Origin: Desulfurivibrio sp.
GTDB lineage: Bacteria > Desulfobacterota > Desulfobulbia > Desulfobulbales > SURF-16
DNA length: 60,714 nucleotides
Reading direction: 5' to 3'
Assembly (NCBI GenBank): GCA_003605035.1
Contig: QZKJ01000111.1
Location: 1 to 60,714 of the forward strand
The position numbers were made by a program, and so were the translations under genes. This document shows, one piece after another, positions 41,382 to 49,835 of the stretch. The stretch's first letter is position 1, and each line of letters opens with the position of its first letter. The notes under the pieces are model-generated. The model did no database searches. It had not been told where the DNA came from and saw only the letters and a list, made by a program, of their open reading frames with translations.

Positions 41382-43868
41382 TCACACATCTTTTATGCCC
41401 CATATATCCCTGGCATACTCCCTGATGGTCCTGTCACTGGAGAATTTCCCCATACGGGCCACATTCAGAATCGACTTCTCCGTCCATGTCTTTTTATCAC
41501 GGAAGGCAAGTCCGATTTTCTCCTGGCAGTCAAGATAGGATTCCAGATCAAGCAGAAGCAGATAAGGGTCATTTTCATTTAACAGATCGTCAATTATCGG
41601 CCGGAAAATCTCGCGGTCGCCATAACTGAACATACCATCCCGAATGCTGTCAACAATTCGTTGCACCACGGGATTTCTTTCATAAACAGCGACAGGGGTG
41701 AGGCTCTTATGCTGCTTCTCGTATTCCGCTTCACTGGCGGTAAGACCGAAGATGAAAATATTTTCCCTGCCCACCTCCTCCAGGATTTCAATATTGGCGC
41801 CGTCCAGGGTGCCCACGGTCAGGGCCCCGTTTAAGGAAAACTTCATGTTGCCGGTGCCCGAGGCCTCGGTGCCGGCGGTGGAGATCTGTTCGGAAAGATC
41901 GGCGGCCGGAATGATTTTTTCGGCCAGCGACACATTATAGTTGGGGACGAACACCACCTTCAGTCTGCCCCCGACCCGCGGATCATGATTAACCACCTCG
42001 CCGATGGAGTTGATCAGCTTGATGATGAGCTTGGCCTTGCGATAGGAAGGGGCCGCCTTGCCGGCAAAAATGATGGTGCGCGGGGTGACAGACTGGTCAG
42101 GCGCACTGATCATGCGGTGGTACAGGGCGACCACATGCAGGGCGTTGAGCAGCTGGCGCTTGTACTCGTGAATCCTTTTCACCTGCACGTCAAACATGGT
42201 ATCGGCATTGACATTGACCCCGCAGCCCTCGGAGATGAGCCGGGCCAGACGCTTCTTGTTATCGAGCTTCACCGCCCGCCATTTTTTCTGGAAGGCGGCA
42301 TCCCGGGCAAACTCCTCCAGCCTGCGCAACTCGTCCAGATTGGTGATCCAGTCAAGGCCGATTTTGCCGGAGACCAGAGCGGCCAGGCCGGCATTGCATT
42401 TCAGCAGCCAGCGGCGCGGGGTGATGCCGTTGGTCTTGTTATTGAATTTGCCCTGATAAAACTCATTGAAATCACTGAAAATCCTGGTTTTGAGCAGATG
42501 GGTGTGCAGTTCCGCCACGCCATTGACCGAATGGCTGCCGACAATGGCCAGATGGGCCATGCGCACCCGTTTGGTCTCCCCCTCGGCAATGATGGACATA
42601 TCCCGCAACTTCCTGGCATCACCCGGAAACCGCTGGTTGACCTGATCCAGAAAACGCTGGTTGATCTCATAGATGATCTGCAGATGGCGGGGCAGCACCC
42701 GGCCGATCAGATCCACCGGCCAGGTTTCCAGGGCCTCGGGCATCAGGGTATGATTGGTGTAGGCAAAGGTCTTGGTGCTGATATCCCAGGCCTTTTCCCA
42801 GCTCAGCCCCTCCATGTCAAGCAGAATCCGCATCAGCTCGGGAATGGCGATGGCCGGATGGGTGTCGTTGAGCTGGACGGCGATCTGGTTGCTGAACTGA
42901 TCAAAGGAAATGTTCTTTTTCTTATAGCGCCGCAGAATATCCTGAAAGGTGGCGGCGACGAAGAAGTACTGCTGTTTCAGGCGCAGCTCCTGCCCTTCCC
43001 TGATTTCATCGGAAGGGTAGAGCACCTTGGAAATGGTTTCCGAGGTGACCTTGCCATGCACCGCCTGGATGTAATCACCGGCATTGAAAATGCTGAGATC
43101 AAGCTCACGGGAGGCCTTGGCGGTCCAGAGCCGCATGTTGATCACATGGTCGTTATTGAAGCCGGGCACCAGGATGTCGCAGGCCATGGCCATGACATCC
43201 TCGGTATCGACCCATTCCGAGCGGTAATTGCCGCTCTTATCCAGATAGTTGTAGACCTTGCCGTAGAAATGGACCGGGAAAAGATAGGTGGACCGCTCAA
43301 ACTCCCAGGGCGTGCCGTAACGCAGCCAGTTGTCCGGGGTTTCCACCTGATAGCCGTTGATCAGCTTCTGGTAGAAAAGACCATACTCATAACGGATGCC
43401 ATAGCCGTAGGCGGGGATTTTCAGGGTGGCGACCGAATCCATGAAACAGGCGGCCAGCCGGCCCAGGCCGCCATTGCCCAGGGCGGCGTCCTCCTCCACT
43501 TCACGGATCTCCTCCAGATCATAGCCGAGCTGCTCCAGGGCCTTGGTTGCCTCGCCCATCAGGCCGGTGTTGAGCAGGGTATTGCCCAGGGTGCGGCCCA
43601 CCAGAAACTCAAGCGACAGATAGTAGACCCTTTTGCTGTTTCTGGCATAAAAGTTCTTCTGGGTTTCTATCCATTTTTCCACCAGCACATCGCGCAGGGC
43701 ATAGGAGAGCGCCTTATAAACATCCCTGGGCCCCGCCCGCATGGGGTCGCGGCCCTGGAAGCTCATCAGGTGATGCTTGATCCTCTCCTTGAACTGCTCA
43801 GCGGTTCTGGCGCTGAAAATCTGGGCATAGGTCTGATTCTGGGAGTTGCCGGTGTCCGCATTTTTCAT
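41382..43868 (-). CDS. glgP: Glycogen/starch phosphorylase
   Basis: An 828-residue GT35 enzyme, standard length, that phosphorolyses alpha-1,4-glucan to glucose 1-phosphate. Visible motifs include LSLEFLVGRTLGNTLLNTG, the PLP-site region EASGTGNMKFSLNGALTVG with its lysine, and GTLDGANIEI. It is downstream of nothing obviously related and 21 bases before the ExeA-like gene on the same strand, so it may head that operon. A second, unrelated-subfamily glucan phosphorylase is at 58274-60418. Confidence 0.95.
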   Translation of the reverse strand: MKNADTGNSQNQTYAQIFSARTAEQFKERIKHHLMSFQGRDPMRAGPRDVYKALSYALRDVLVEKWIETQKNFYARNSKRVYYLSLEFLVGRTLGNTLLNTGLMGEATKALEQLGYDLEEIREVEEDAALGNGGLGRLAACFMDSVATLKIPAYGYGIRYEYGLFYQKLINGYQVETPDNWLRYGTPWEFERSTYLFPVHFYGKVYNYLDKSGNYRSEWVDTEDVMAMACDILVPGFNNDHVINMRLWTAKASRELDLSIFNAGDYIQAVHGKVTSETISKVLYPSDEIREGQELRLKQQYFFVAATFQDILRRYKKKNISFDQFSNQIAVQLNDTHPAIAIPELMRILLDMEGLSWEKAWDISTKTFAYTNHTLMPEALETWPVDLIGRVLPRHLQIIYEINQRFLDQVNQRFPGDARKLRDMSIIAEGETKRVRMAHLAIVGSHSVNGVAELHTHLLKTRIFSDFNEFYQGKFNNKTNGITPRRWLLKCNAGLAALVSGKIGLDWITNLDELRRLEEFARDAAFQKKWRAVKLDNKKRLARLISEGCGVNVNADTMFDVQVKRIHEYKRQLLNALHVVALYHRMISAPDQSVTPRTIIFAGKAAPSYRKAKLIIKLINSIGEVVNHDPRVGGRLKVVFVPNYNVSLAEKIIPAADLSEQISTAGTEASGTGNMKFSLNGALTVGTLDGANIEILEEVGRENIFIFGLTASEAEYEKQHKSLTPVAVYERNPVVQRIVDSIRDGMFSYGDREIFRPIIDDLLNENDPYLLLLDLESYLDCQEKIGLAFRDKKTWTEKSILNVARMGKFSSDRTIREYARDIWGIKDV

Positions 43869-43964
43869 GTTGTCAGTCCATTTCCGTTTAAGGTAGTGAG
43901 GGGAGGGGCAAAGAGATGCAACGTTATTAGACTACAATGGCAGACGAAAAAAAATCAAATGAAA

Positions 43965-45425
43965 TCAACGGGCAGACAAAAAGCGGCTGACCCAGGCCAG
44001 GGCTTCTGCCCGGCTGGTGAGCTTCCCTTCCACCTGGGCCTTTTCCACCTCGGCCAGAATGTCCTTGAAAACAGGGCCGGGGGCAAGCCCCAGCGCAATC
44101 AGATCCCGGCCGGTCAGCAGCGGGGGGCCGGCCAGCACGGGCTCCACCCTGGTTCTGCACATCTCGACCACCTGGTTGTAGAGGGCGGCAAGCTGCTCTT
44201 CCATAGCGGCGGGCTTTTCTACGCCCTGGCCGGCCAGGCTGTCCGCCATGGCCAGCAGGAACAGGCCGGGCAGCTCCTCACCCGCCGCCTTGTAGAGCTT
44301 CAGGCAGGCCCTGGCCGTTACCTCCCCTTTCCTGCGGCGCACATTGCTCAGATGAAAAGGCCACATATGCAGCCCGATCAGCTTGCCGACCTGCTCCGAC
44401 TTCTCCCTGCTCCAGCGCAGTCTGCCGGCAATGGTGGCGACCAGTTCCACACTGAGGCGCTCATGCTGGTAGAAGGTGATGCGCGGGCCGATGAGGCGCA
44501 GGGCGGCCGGCTTGCCCAGATCGTGGAAGAGGGCCGCCCACTTGAGCCGGACAACCCTCCTGGCCTCAGTCAGATAAAGGGCCAGGTCCGCACCCTGGGC
44601 CGGATAAAAATCACCCGGCCGCTCGATGATCCGTTCCATCCAGCGCAGGGTCTCCAGGTTATGGCCCAGCACGTCAAGGTGATGGCTGGCAGGCTGGGCA
44701 ACTCCCGCCCCCCTGGCCAGTTCGGGAAACAGCTGGGCAAGCAGTGCCGCCCGCTCAAGGAGCACCATGGCCTCAAAGGCCCGCTGGCTTGCCATGATGC
44801 AGTCAAGTTCATAGGAGATGCGCTCCGGCGAGGCCGTGGCAAGCAGCTGACGAAAATCCATGATCCATTGCCAGCTATGGGGTTCGATGACAAAGCCGGT
44901 CTCGGCGAAAAAGCGGAAGGCGCGCAGCAGCCGCAGGGGATCGTCCACCAGCACGGCCGGCGACAGCAGGCGGATGGTGCCGCTCAGCAGATCGGTCAGG
45001 CCGTCCGCCGGATCGATGACCAGCCGCCGGTCCGCGGCCGGGGCGGCCAGGTAGCGGGAAAAAGGCAGGGCCAGGCTGTTGATGGTGAAATCCCTTTTCA
45101 GCAGATCCTGGCGGATGTCCCGGGCCCCGCCCCGGAAACCGGCAATATCCACCACATACTCGCCCCAGACCACCCGCGCCGTCTGCTCCTCTTCGTCAAG
45201 CAGCACAAAGGCGGCCTGCAGCTCGCGGGCCAGTTCCCGGGCAAAAGCAAGGGCCGCGCGGGATACGGCCAGATCCAGATCCCGGGCCGCCACTCCCCGC
45301 AGCCAGTCCCGCACCGTGCCGCCCACCACAAAGACCTCCGCCCCGTTGCGGTCTGCCAGGCTCAGGATGGCCTGGCACAGACGTTCAGGATATGTATTTT
45401 GCATGATTTCTCCGGACATGTTCAC
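43965..45425 (-). CDS. cca: CCA-adding / poly(A) polymerase family tRNA nucleotidyltransferase
   Basis: A 486-residue class II nucleotidyltransferase that repairs tRNA 3' ends. N-terminal motifs: VFVVGGTVRDWLRG, the catalytic RDLDLAV (DxD) and RDFTINSLAL. A C-terminal HD domain is visible (ALFHDLGKP). The start overlaps the end of folE2 by four bases, so it is the last gene of a four-gene run. The alternative start MQNTYPERLCQAI seven codons in is equally plausible. CCA-adding versus poly(A)-adding cannot be separated by eye. Confidence 0.85.
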   Translation of the reverse strand: MNMSGEIMQNTYPERLCQAILSLADRNGAEVFVVGGTVRDWLRGVAARDLDLAVSRAALAFARELARELQAAFVLLDEEEQTARVVWGEYVVDIAGFRGGARDIRQDLLKRDFTINSLALPFSRYLAAPAADRRLVIDPADGLTDLLSGTIRLLSPAVLVDDPLRLLRAFRFFAETGFVIEPHSWQWIMDFRQLLATASPERISYELDCIMASQRAFEAMVLLERAALLAQLFPELARGAGVAQPASHHLDVLGHNLETLRWMERIIERPGDFYPAQGADLALYLTEARRVVRLKWAALFHDLGKPAALRLIGPRITFYQHERLSVELVATIAGRLRWSREKSEQVGKLIGLHMWPFHLSNVRRRKGEVTARACLKLYKAAGEELPGLFLLAMADSLAGQGVEKPAAMEEQLAALYNQVVEMCRTRVEPVLAGPPLLTGRDLIALGLAPGPVFKDILAEVEKAQVEGKLTSRAEALAWVSRFLSAR

Positions 45426-46363
45426 AGCAGAGCGCAGATCGCCCCCAGGGTTGTCTCCAGACGGCAGCAGACATCGTGGATATGAATACTCTCCAGGCTC
45501 AGCGACTCAATGGTGATCCCGGTGTCGGCCGGCAATACGGGGCCGAACAGGCGGCCCGCGGCTCGCGCCGTCTCCCGCACCGCATCTTCGGCAAACTGGG
45601 GATGCTTATGGGATTTCAGGACGATCTCCGCCTCGTCCGGCCTTTTCAGCAGATCCTGGGTCAGATGCAGGGATTCTTCCAGGCAGCTCAGCAGCTTCTG
45701 ATGCGCCGGGGCCTCGCCAACTCCACGCAGATGGAGCCAGGTCCGCGAACGCTGGGAATGGGTGGGCATGGGACAGTCGCCCCGCGCGGTAAAGACATGG
45801 CGATTATAGACCTGGGTGCAGGGGCAGGAGGTGATATGGCAGACGCCGATGCCGTTGGCCAGGGTCAGCACGCCATCCCTGCTGATCATGGCTTCCACCC
45901 TGACCAGCAGATGGTCGACAGAGAGCTGCCGGCTGATTTTGGACTGGCGCAGCAGCGGCCGTTTGCCGGTGAGGCACACCCGTGCCGCGCTGCCCTGCTG
46001 CCGGGCAACCACCTTTGCCGCCAGGGCCCCGGCATAATGGCTCAGCCGGGCAAAGGGCTCATCATGCAGCTCGGTCACGGCCTGTTCCAGGCGGGACATA
46101 TGAATGCCCCGGCTGTGGCCCGGCAGATCCACGGTGAGCGAGGCGCTAAAGGGCAGCCGCCCCTCAGGCAGCAGCACCCACAGGGTTTTGCCGGCAATGC
46201 CCACCGCATCCAGCGGGATGGCAAAGGAAGGGGCCTGTTCCGGCACATCAGTGCCCGAGGCCAGCACCCTTTGATGGGTTTGCCCGTCAATCAGGGAGGG
46301 CCCCTGGTCAAGGCGGATCAAGCTTGGCAAGTCGGTTTCTCCCACAGTATCTCTTTCCGTCAT
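45422..46363 (-). CDS. folE2: GTP cyclohydrolase FolE2 (type IB)
   Basis: A 313-residue enzyme converting GTP to 7,8-dihydroneopterin triphosphate, the entry to folate and deazapurine synthesis. Landmarks are DLPGHSRGIHMSR and the metal/active-site cysteine segment HITSCPCTQ, where the family usually has SLCPCS. Start at 46363 is preferred: an upstream in-frame ATG lies inside the previous gene. It starts two bases from the PP-loop gene stop and overlaps cca, indicating one transcript. FolE2 is the zinc-independent alternative to FolE. Confidence 0.88.
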   Translation of the reverse strand: MTERDTVGETDLPSLIRLDQGPSLIDGQTHQRVLASGTDVPEQAPSFAIPLDAVGIAGKTLWVLLPEGRLPFSASLTVDLPGHSRGIHMSRLEQAVTELHDEPFARLSHYAGALAAKVVARQQGSAARVCLTGKRPLLRQSKISRQLSVDHLLVRVEAMISRDGVLTLANGIGVCHITSCPCTQVYNRHVFTARGDCPMPTHSQRSRTWLHLRGVGEAPAHQKLLSCLEESLHLTQDLLKRPDEAEIVLKSHKHPQFAEDAVRETARAAGRLFGPVLPADTGITIESLSLESIHIHDVCCRLETTLGAICALL

Positions 46364-46364
46364 G

Positions 46365-47117
46365 TCAATGGTTTGCCCGGCCAGGGGGAAAGCAGGCGGC
46401 CGCCTCCCTGATCCTGCCGTCCTGGATGCATTCGATGTAATCCCGGGCCCGGGGCAGCATGTCGTCAAGGTATGCCCCGATTTCCCCGGCCGTGGCGGTG
46501 GTCAGGGTCTGGCTGAACAGACATTTTCTTTCCCCGCCGCCGGTGGAAGGCAGCCCGAAATCTTCCAGCAGATGCCTGGTGGTCATCACCTCCTCAAAGT
46601 CATCATAGACCGGGAAGCGCACGGCCAGGCCGAACTGGGCGGAGAATCTGGCGATTTTCTCCATGAATGCCGGGGTCTGCTCCGGGTAGTGACTCTGTTT
46701 TCTGGTATAACCGGCCACTGCCACCGGAATCAGATGCTCGTTGCAGTAGAGAATGGCCCGGATATGCATGGCCAGCTTGCAGGCAACGCAGACCAGATTC
46801 TTGCCCCCGTAACGGGGCATGAACTCCTCGTAGCGATCAAGCCACAGCCCCTGGAAGAGACGTCCCATGTCAAGCTCTACCAGCAGGGCCTCCGGCATTT
46901 CCGCAGGCACAGGGAAACGTCTGGCCAGGATATTTCTGGCCGTCTCGAAACGGGTGCGGGTGAAATCCGGAAAACGGCCCATGCCGTTCAACATGTTGAG
47001 CAGATGAATGCGGCGCGGCCGTGGCAGCTCGGGGTGATGACCGGCTGTGGCCAGGCCGTACAGGGCCAGGGAATCCGTGCCGCCGGAAAAGAGTATGGCC
47101 AGTTCCTGCTTATGCAT
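46365..47117 (-). CDS. PP-loop ATPase superfamily protein
   Basis: A 250-residue protein opening with MHKQELAILFSGGTDSLALY; SGGTDS is the pyrophosphatase loop of the adenylating family that includes QueC, ThiI and TilS. Cysteines occur in NLVCVACKLAMH and ERKCLFSQ, possible metal or sulfur-transfer sites, but the CxxC zinc cluster of QueC is absent. It is therefore not a standard preQ0 synthase. It overlaps the RibD_C-type gene by eight bases upstream and abuts folE2 downstream, so its substrate is probably a pterin or deazapurine made from the FolE2 product. That is inference from context. Confidence 0.75.
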   Translation of the reverse strand: MHKQELAILFSGGTDSLALYGLATAGHHPELPRPRRIHLLNMLNGMGRFPDFTRTRFETARNILARRFPVPAEMPEALLVELDMGRLFQGLWLDRYEEFMPRYGGKNLVCVACKLAMHIRAILYCNEHLIPVAVAGYTRKQSHYPEQTPAFMEKIARFSAQFGLAVRFPVYDDFEEVMTTRHLLEDFGLPSTGGGERKCLFSQTLTTATAGEIGAYLDDMLPRARDYIECIQDGRIREAAACFPPGRANH

Positions 47118-47757
47118 GTTGCTCCTCGTAACAGACTTGATAATGGATAAAAATCTCGCCAGTGGGCTGCGGCAGACAGGAGACAAGCCTGAGCGCCAGC
47201 AACGGACTGCCCAGCGCCGCCGGACCGTCGGCCAGGCTGGCGGCATGTTCATCGCCGGAAAGCTTCGGGGTGAGGGTCACCATCACCTCATCCACCACCC
47301 GCTGCCGCAGGGCGGAGTAATTGAGGATCGCCCCGCCTTCAATGAGCACGGAGCGGGCTCCCCGGCGCTCGAATTCACTGATCGCCGCGGCAACAGACAG
47401 GCCGCCCGACCCCGGAGGAAGGACCACAACCTCGGCCCTGCCGGCCAGGCGCCGCTCGAGTTCCTGCCGGCACTGCCGGGCGGTGAAAATAAGCGGCGCA
47501 GGGCCGCTGGCAAAGACCTTTTTGCCCTCTAGCGGGATATCCCCGGAGGCGGTGATGAAGGCGCGCAGCCGCTGCCCCGCCTTGCCGCCCGTGCCCAGCA
47601 TTTGCGGATCCGCCTGCCGCAGGGTCGCGCCGCCCAGCAGGCTGGCATCGGTTTCATCCCGCATCCGCTCAAGCAGCCGGCGATCCAGCTCGCTGCCCAG
47701 GGGGGCTGGACTGATGCGGCCGCACAGGGTGGTGGCGGCGATCATGATGACCTTCAT
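47110..47757 (-). CDS. RibD C-terminal/DHFR-like reductase
   Basis: A 215-residue protein of the RibD_C fold. It has LLGGATLRQADPQMLG near residue 40, an IEGGAILNYSAL segment near residue 140 and a C-terminal LRLVSCLPQPTGEIFIHYQV strand pair. RibD_C enzymes reduce the ribose chain of a deaminated pyrimidine in riboflavin synthesis using NADPH; close relatives reduce pteridines. No deaminase half is present. First gene of the run RibD_C, PP-loop, folE2, cca. A pterin reductase is an attractive alternative given folE2. Confidence 0.78.
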   Translation of the reverse strand: MKVIMIAATTLCGRISPAPLGSELDRRLLERMRDETDASLLGGATLRQADPQMLGTGGKAGQRLRAFITASGDIPLEGKKVFASGPAPLIFTARQCRQELERRLAGRAEVVVLPPGSGGLSVAAAISEFERRGARSVLIEGGAILNYSALRQRVVDEVMVTLTPKLSGDEHAASLADGPAALGSPLLALRLVSCLPQPTGEIFIHYQVCYEEQHA

Positions 47758-47889
47758 GGCCTTCCCTGATGAATAAGCATTGCCCCGTCCAAGCGAAAGC
47801 AGGCCAGCTTGTTAAAAATTATCTTTATGAGATTTTCCTTTTTCAGTATATAGACATGAAAAAAAAGCGCAACGCCAAAGAGGAGTTTC

Positions 47890-48855
47890 ATGCACATAGC
47901 ACGCGTCAATATCAGCCATATCGATTTCTCCGATGACAGCTTTTCCCTGGTCCCGCCTTTCATCAGCAGCCAGGTGCCTGCTGCCCTGGTCGCCTCGGTC
48001 AGCCGCTGCGGCATTCTCCATCCGCCGGTGGTCAGGGAGAAATCAGCCTCCTCGTTCACCATCGTCGCCGGCCGGCAGAGACTGCTGGCCGCCATCGAGG
48101 CCTTCGGCGCAGCCTCCTGCGACTGCCACAAGCTGACCGAAAAAACCGAGGCACTTGACGTGCTGGCCATCTGTCTGGAAGACGCCCTGCTGTCCGGGCC
48201 GCTCACCCCAGTTGAGCGGGCGGTTTTTTTCAGCAAGGCCCTGGCGCTGGCCGAGGAACAGGAAGTGGTCGCCCGTTTCCTGCCGCTGCTGGGCCTTACC
48301 CCCTCCCCGTATCATCTCCAGCGGGATCTCAAACTGCTGGATCTTGAGGAACCGCTGGTCATTGCCATCCACCAGGGCAGCCTGGACGACAAGGTGGCCT
48401 TTGAGCTGGGCAAACTCTCCTTCAGCGACCGGCTGGCCCTGTTTGAGGTGATCACTACCCTGCAGCTCTCGGTGGGCAACCAGAAAAAACTGGCGGTCAG
48501 CTGCCGGGAACTGGCGGAGCGGCACCAGACCACCATCTCCGCCCTGCTGCACAGCCAGGCGGTAGACGACATCATCAACCACACCGAGGCAAACGCCCCG
48601 CAGAAAACAGCCAAGCTGATGCGCTGGCTGGGCTGCGAGAGATTCCCGCGCCTCTCCCAGGCGGAAAAGGAATTCCAGCACTTTATCGCCGGACTCGCCC
48701 TGCCGGACCAGGCCAGGCTCGAGCACAGCCTGTCCTTTGAAAAAGATGAACTCATTTTCACCCTGTCCTGCGCCAACCGCCAGGAATTTCTGGCAATCTG
48801 GCAGAAAATCAGGGACCTCTTCCCCCCTGACCAAGCAAGGAAAACCACGCCATGA
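47890..48855 (+). CDS. ParB/Spo0J N-terminal-domain-like protein
   Basis: A 321-residue protein. Residues about 20-100 resemble the ParB nuclease/CTPase-like domain (LVASVSRCGILHPPVV; IVAGRQRLLAAIEAFG, the second equivalent to the ParB GERRxRA box). Residues about 105-175 look like the helix-turn-helix region of ParB. The C-terminal third is distinct. It is not the chromosomal ParB (no parA or parS in view). It is transcribed divergently from the RibD_C run and overlaps the next gene by four bases. Confidence 0.65.
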   Translation: MHIARVNISHIDFSDDSFSLVPPFISSQVPAALVASVSRCGILHPPVVREKSASSFTIVAGRQRLLAAIEAFGAASCDCHKLTEKTEALDVLAICLEDALLSGPLTPVERAVFFSKALALAEEQEVVARFLPLLGLTPSPYHLQRDLKLLDLEEPLVIAIHQGSLDDKVAFELGKLSFSDRLALFEVITTLQLSVGNQKKLAVSCRELAERHQTTISALLHSQAVDDIINHTEANAPQKTAKLMRWLGCERFPRLSQAEKEFQHFIAGLALPDQARLEHSLSFEKDELIFTLSCANRQEFLAIWQKIRDLFPPDQARKTTP

Positions 48856-49631
48856 ATCTTTTCACCAGCAGACTCACCGCCCTCATTGTTGCCGCCATTT
48901 TTTTCCTCATGCCGCACCAGGTTCAGGCCGGGCCGGTGGTGCTGTTTGATCAGTCCCACGGCCAGCATTTTCTGGTGGAGGCAAACCGCCCCCTGGATCT
49001 GTCCGGTCTGGCCCGGGTCTTTACCGAACAGGGCGCTGAAATCAGAACCACCATCTTCCCCATCAGCGACGCGTTGCTGCGGGGGGTCAGCGTGCTGATC
49101 ATCTCCGGTCCTTTTGCCCCCCTTACGCCGACCGAGGTGCTGGCCATCACGAAATTCATCTACCATGGCGGCAAACTGGCGGTGATGGCCCACATCTCCC
49201 AGCCGCTGATGGGGCTGCTGCCCCAGCTGGGCATCGCCATGTCCAGCCTGGCCGTGGCCGAACAGGAAAACATCATCGGCGCCAATGCCAGGGAGTTCAC
49301 GGTTAAGGACCTGACGCCCCATCCGCTGACCATAGGACTGGCCGGCTTCACTATTTACGGCGGCTGGGCCCTGCTCGAAAAGAAAAAGGACATCACCGTT
49401 ATTGCCCGCACCAGCCCCAGGGCCTGGGTTGACCTGGATCAGAACGGCCGGCTGAGCGCCCCTGACGCCAGACAGGCCTTTGCCATGGTGCTGGCCGGCA
49501 GGAGCGGCTCCGGCGCCTTTGCCGTGTTCGGCGATGACGCCATTTTCCAGAACCGCTTCCTCAAGGAAGGAAACCTGCAGCTGGCCAGAAACCTGGCCGC
49601 CTGGTTCTGCGCCAGGAAGGAAGCCATTTAA
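48852..49631 (+). CDS. Exported DUF4350-like protein
   Basis: A 259-residue protein with a signal peptide (residues 1-26, ending HQVQAG). The mature part looks like a Rossmann/class I glutamine-amidotransferase-like domain of the DUF4350/GldG type: VLFDQSHGQHF at the start, VLIISGPFAPLTPTEV, FIYHGGKLAVMAH in the middle, and FGDDAIFQN near the end. No catalytic triad is visible, so it is likely a binding protein. It is translationally coupled to the ParB-like gene; the combination is odd because one product is cytoplasmic and the other exported. Confidence 0.6.
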   Translation: MNLFTSRLTALIVAAIFFLMPHQVQAGPVVLFDQSHGQHFLVEANRPLDLSGLARVFTEQGAEIRTTIFPISDALLRGVSVLIISGPFAPLTPTEVLAITKFIYHGGKLAVMAHISQPLMGLLPQLGIAMSSLAVAEQENIIGANAREFTVKDLTPHPLTIGLAGFTIYGGWALLEKKKDITVIARTSPRAWVDLDQNGRLSAPDARQAFAMVLAGRSGSGAFAVFGDDAIFQNRFLKEGNLQLARNLAAWFCARKEAI

Positions 49632-49640
49632 AGGACGCCG

Positions 49641-49759
49641 GCTTGATCTTGTTTCCAAAGAATTCAGAAGCCAGAAGTCAGGAGCCGGAATAAAACGTAA
49701 TAAAATTAACAATTCTGAATTCTGTCTCCTGTCTCCTGAATTCCCATGACGGAGATCAA
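49641..49759 (-). repeat. MITE-like element, core only (copy 3, inverted)
   Basis: On the minus strand this repeats the core of copies 1 and 2: GGGAATTCAGGAGACAG, TTTTATTACGTTTTATTCC, GGCTCCTGACTTC, TGGCTTCTGAATTC and a final AAACAAGATCAAGC. Both terminal inverted repeats are absent. On the plus strand heptamers CAGAAGC, CAGAAGT, CAGGAGC are visible. Confidence 0.65.
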
Positions 49760-49769
49760 AATGATGCGA

Positions 49770-49802
49770 TCAATTGACTAATTCATTCGATTGAATTATA
49801 CT
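49770..49802 (+). promoter_or_regulatory. Sigma70 promoter with overlapping dyad operator for cecR-ybhGFSR
   Basis: TTGACT (49774-49779) and TATACT (49797-49802) are spaced by exactly 17 bases. An inverted repeat, TCAATTGAC (49770-49778) and TTCGATTGA (49786-49794), covers the -35 and most of the spacer. This is the arrangement expected for repression by the TetR-family product of the first gene. Confidence 0.7.
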
Positions 49803-49835
49803 TTCTCTATCATCAGCACCTGAAGGAGACGGCCC

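Noticed and set aside
41985-45485. Very long plus-strand open frame (over 1,100 codons) opposite glgP and cca
   Set aside because: It spans two confident minus-strand genes and the gap between them and shows no domain pattern.
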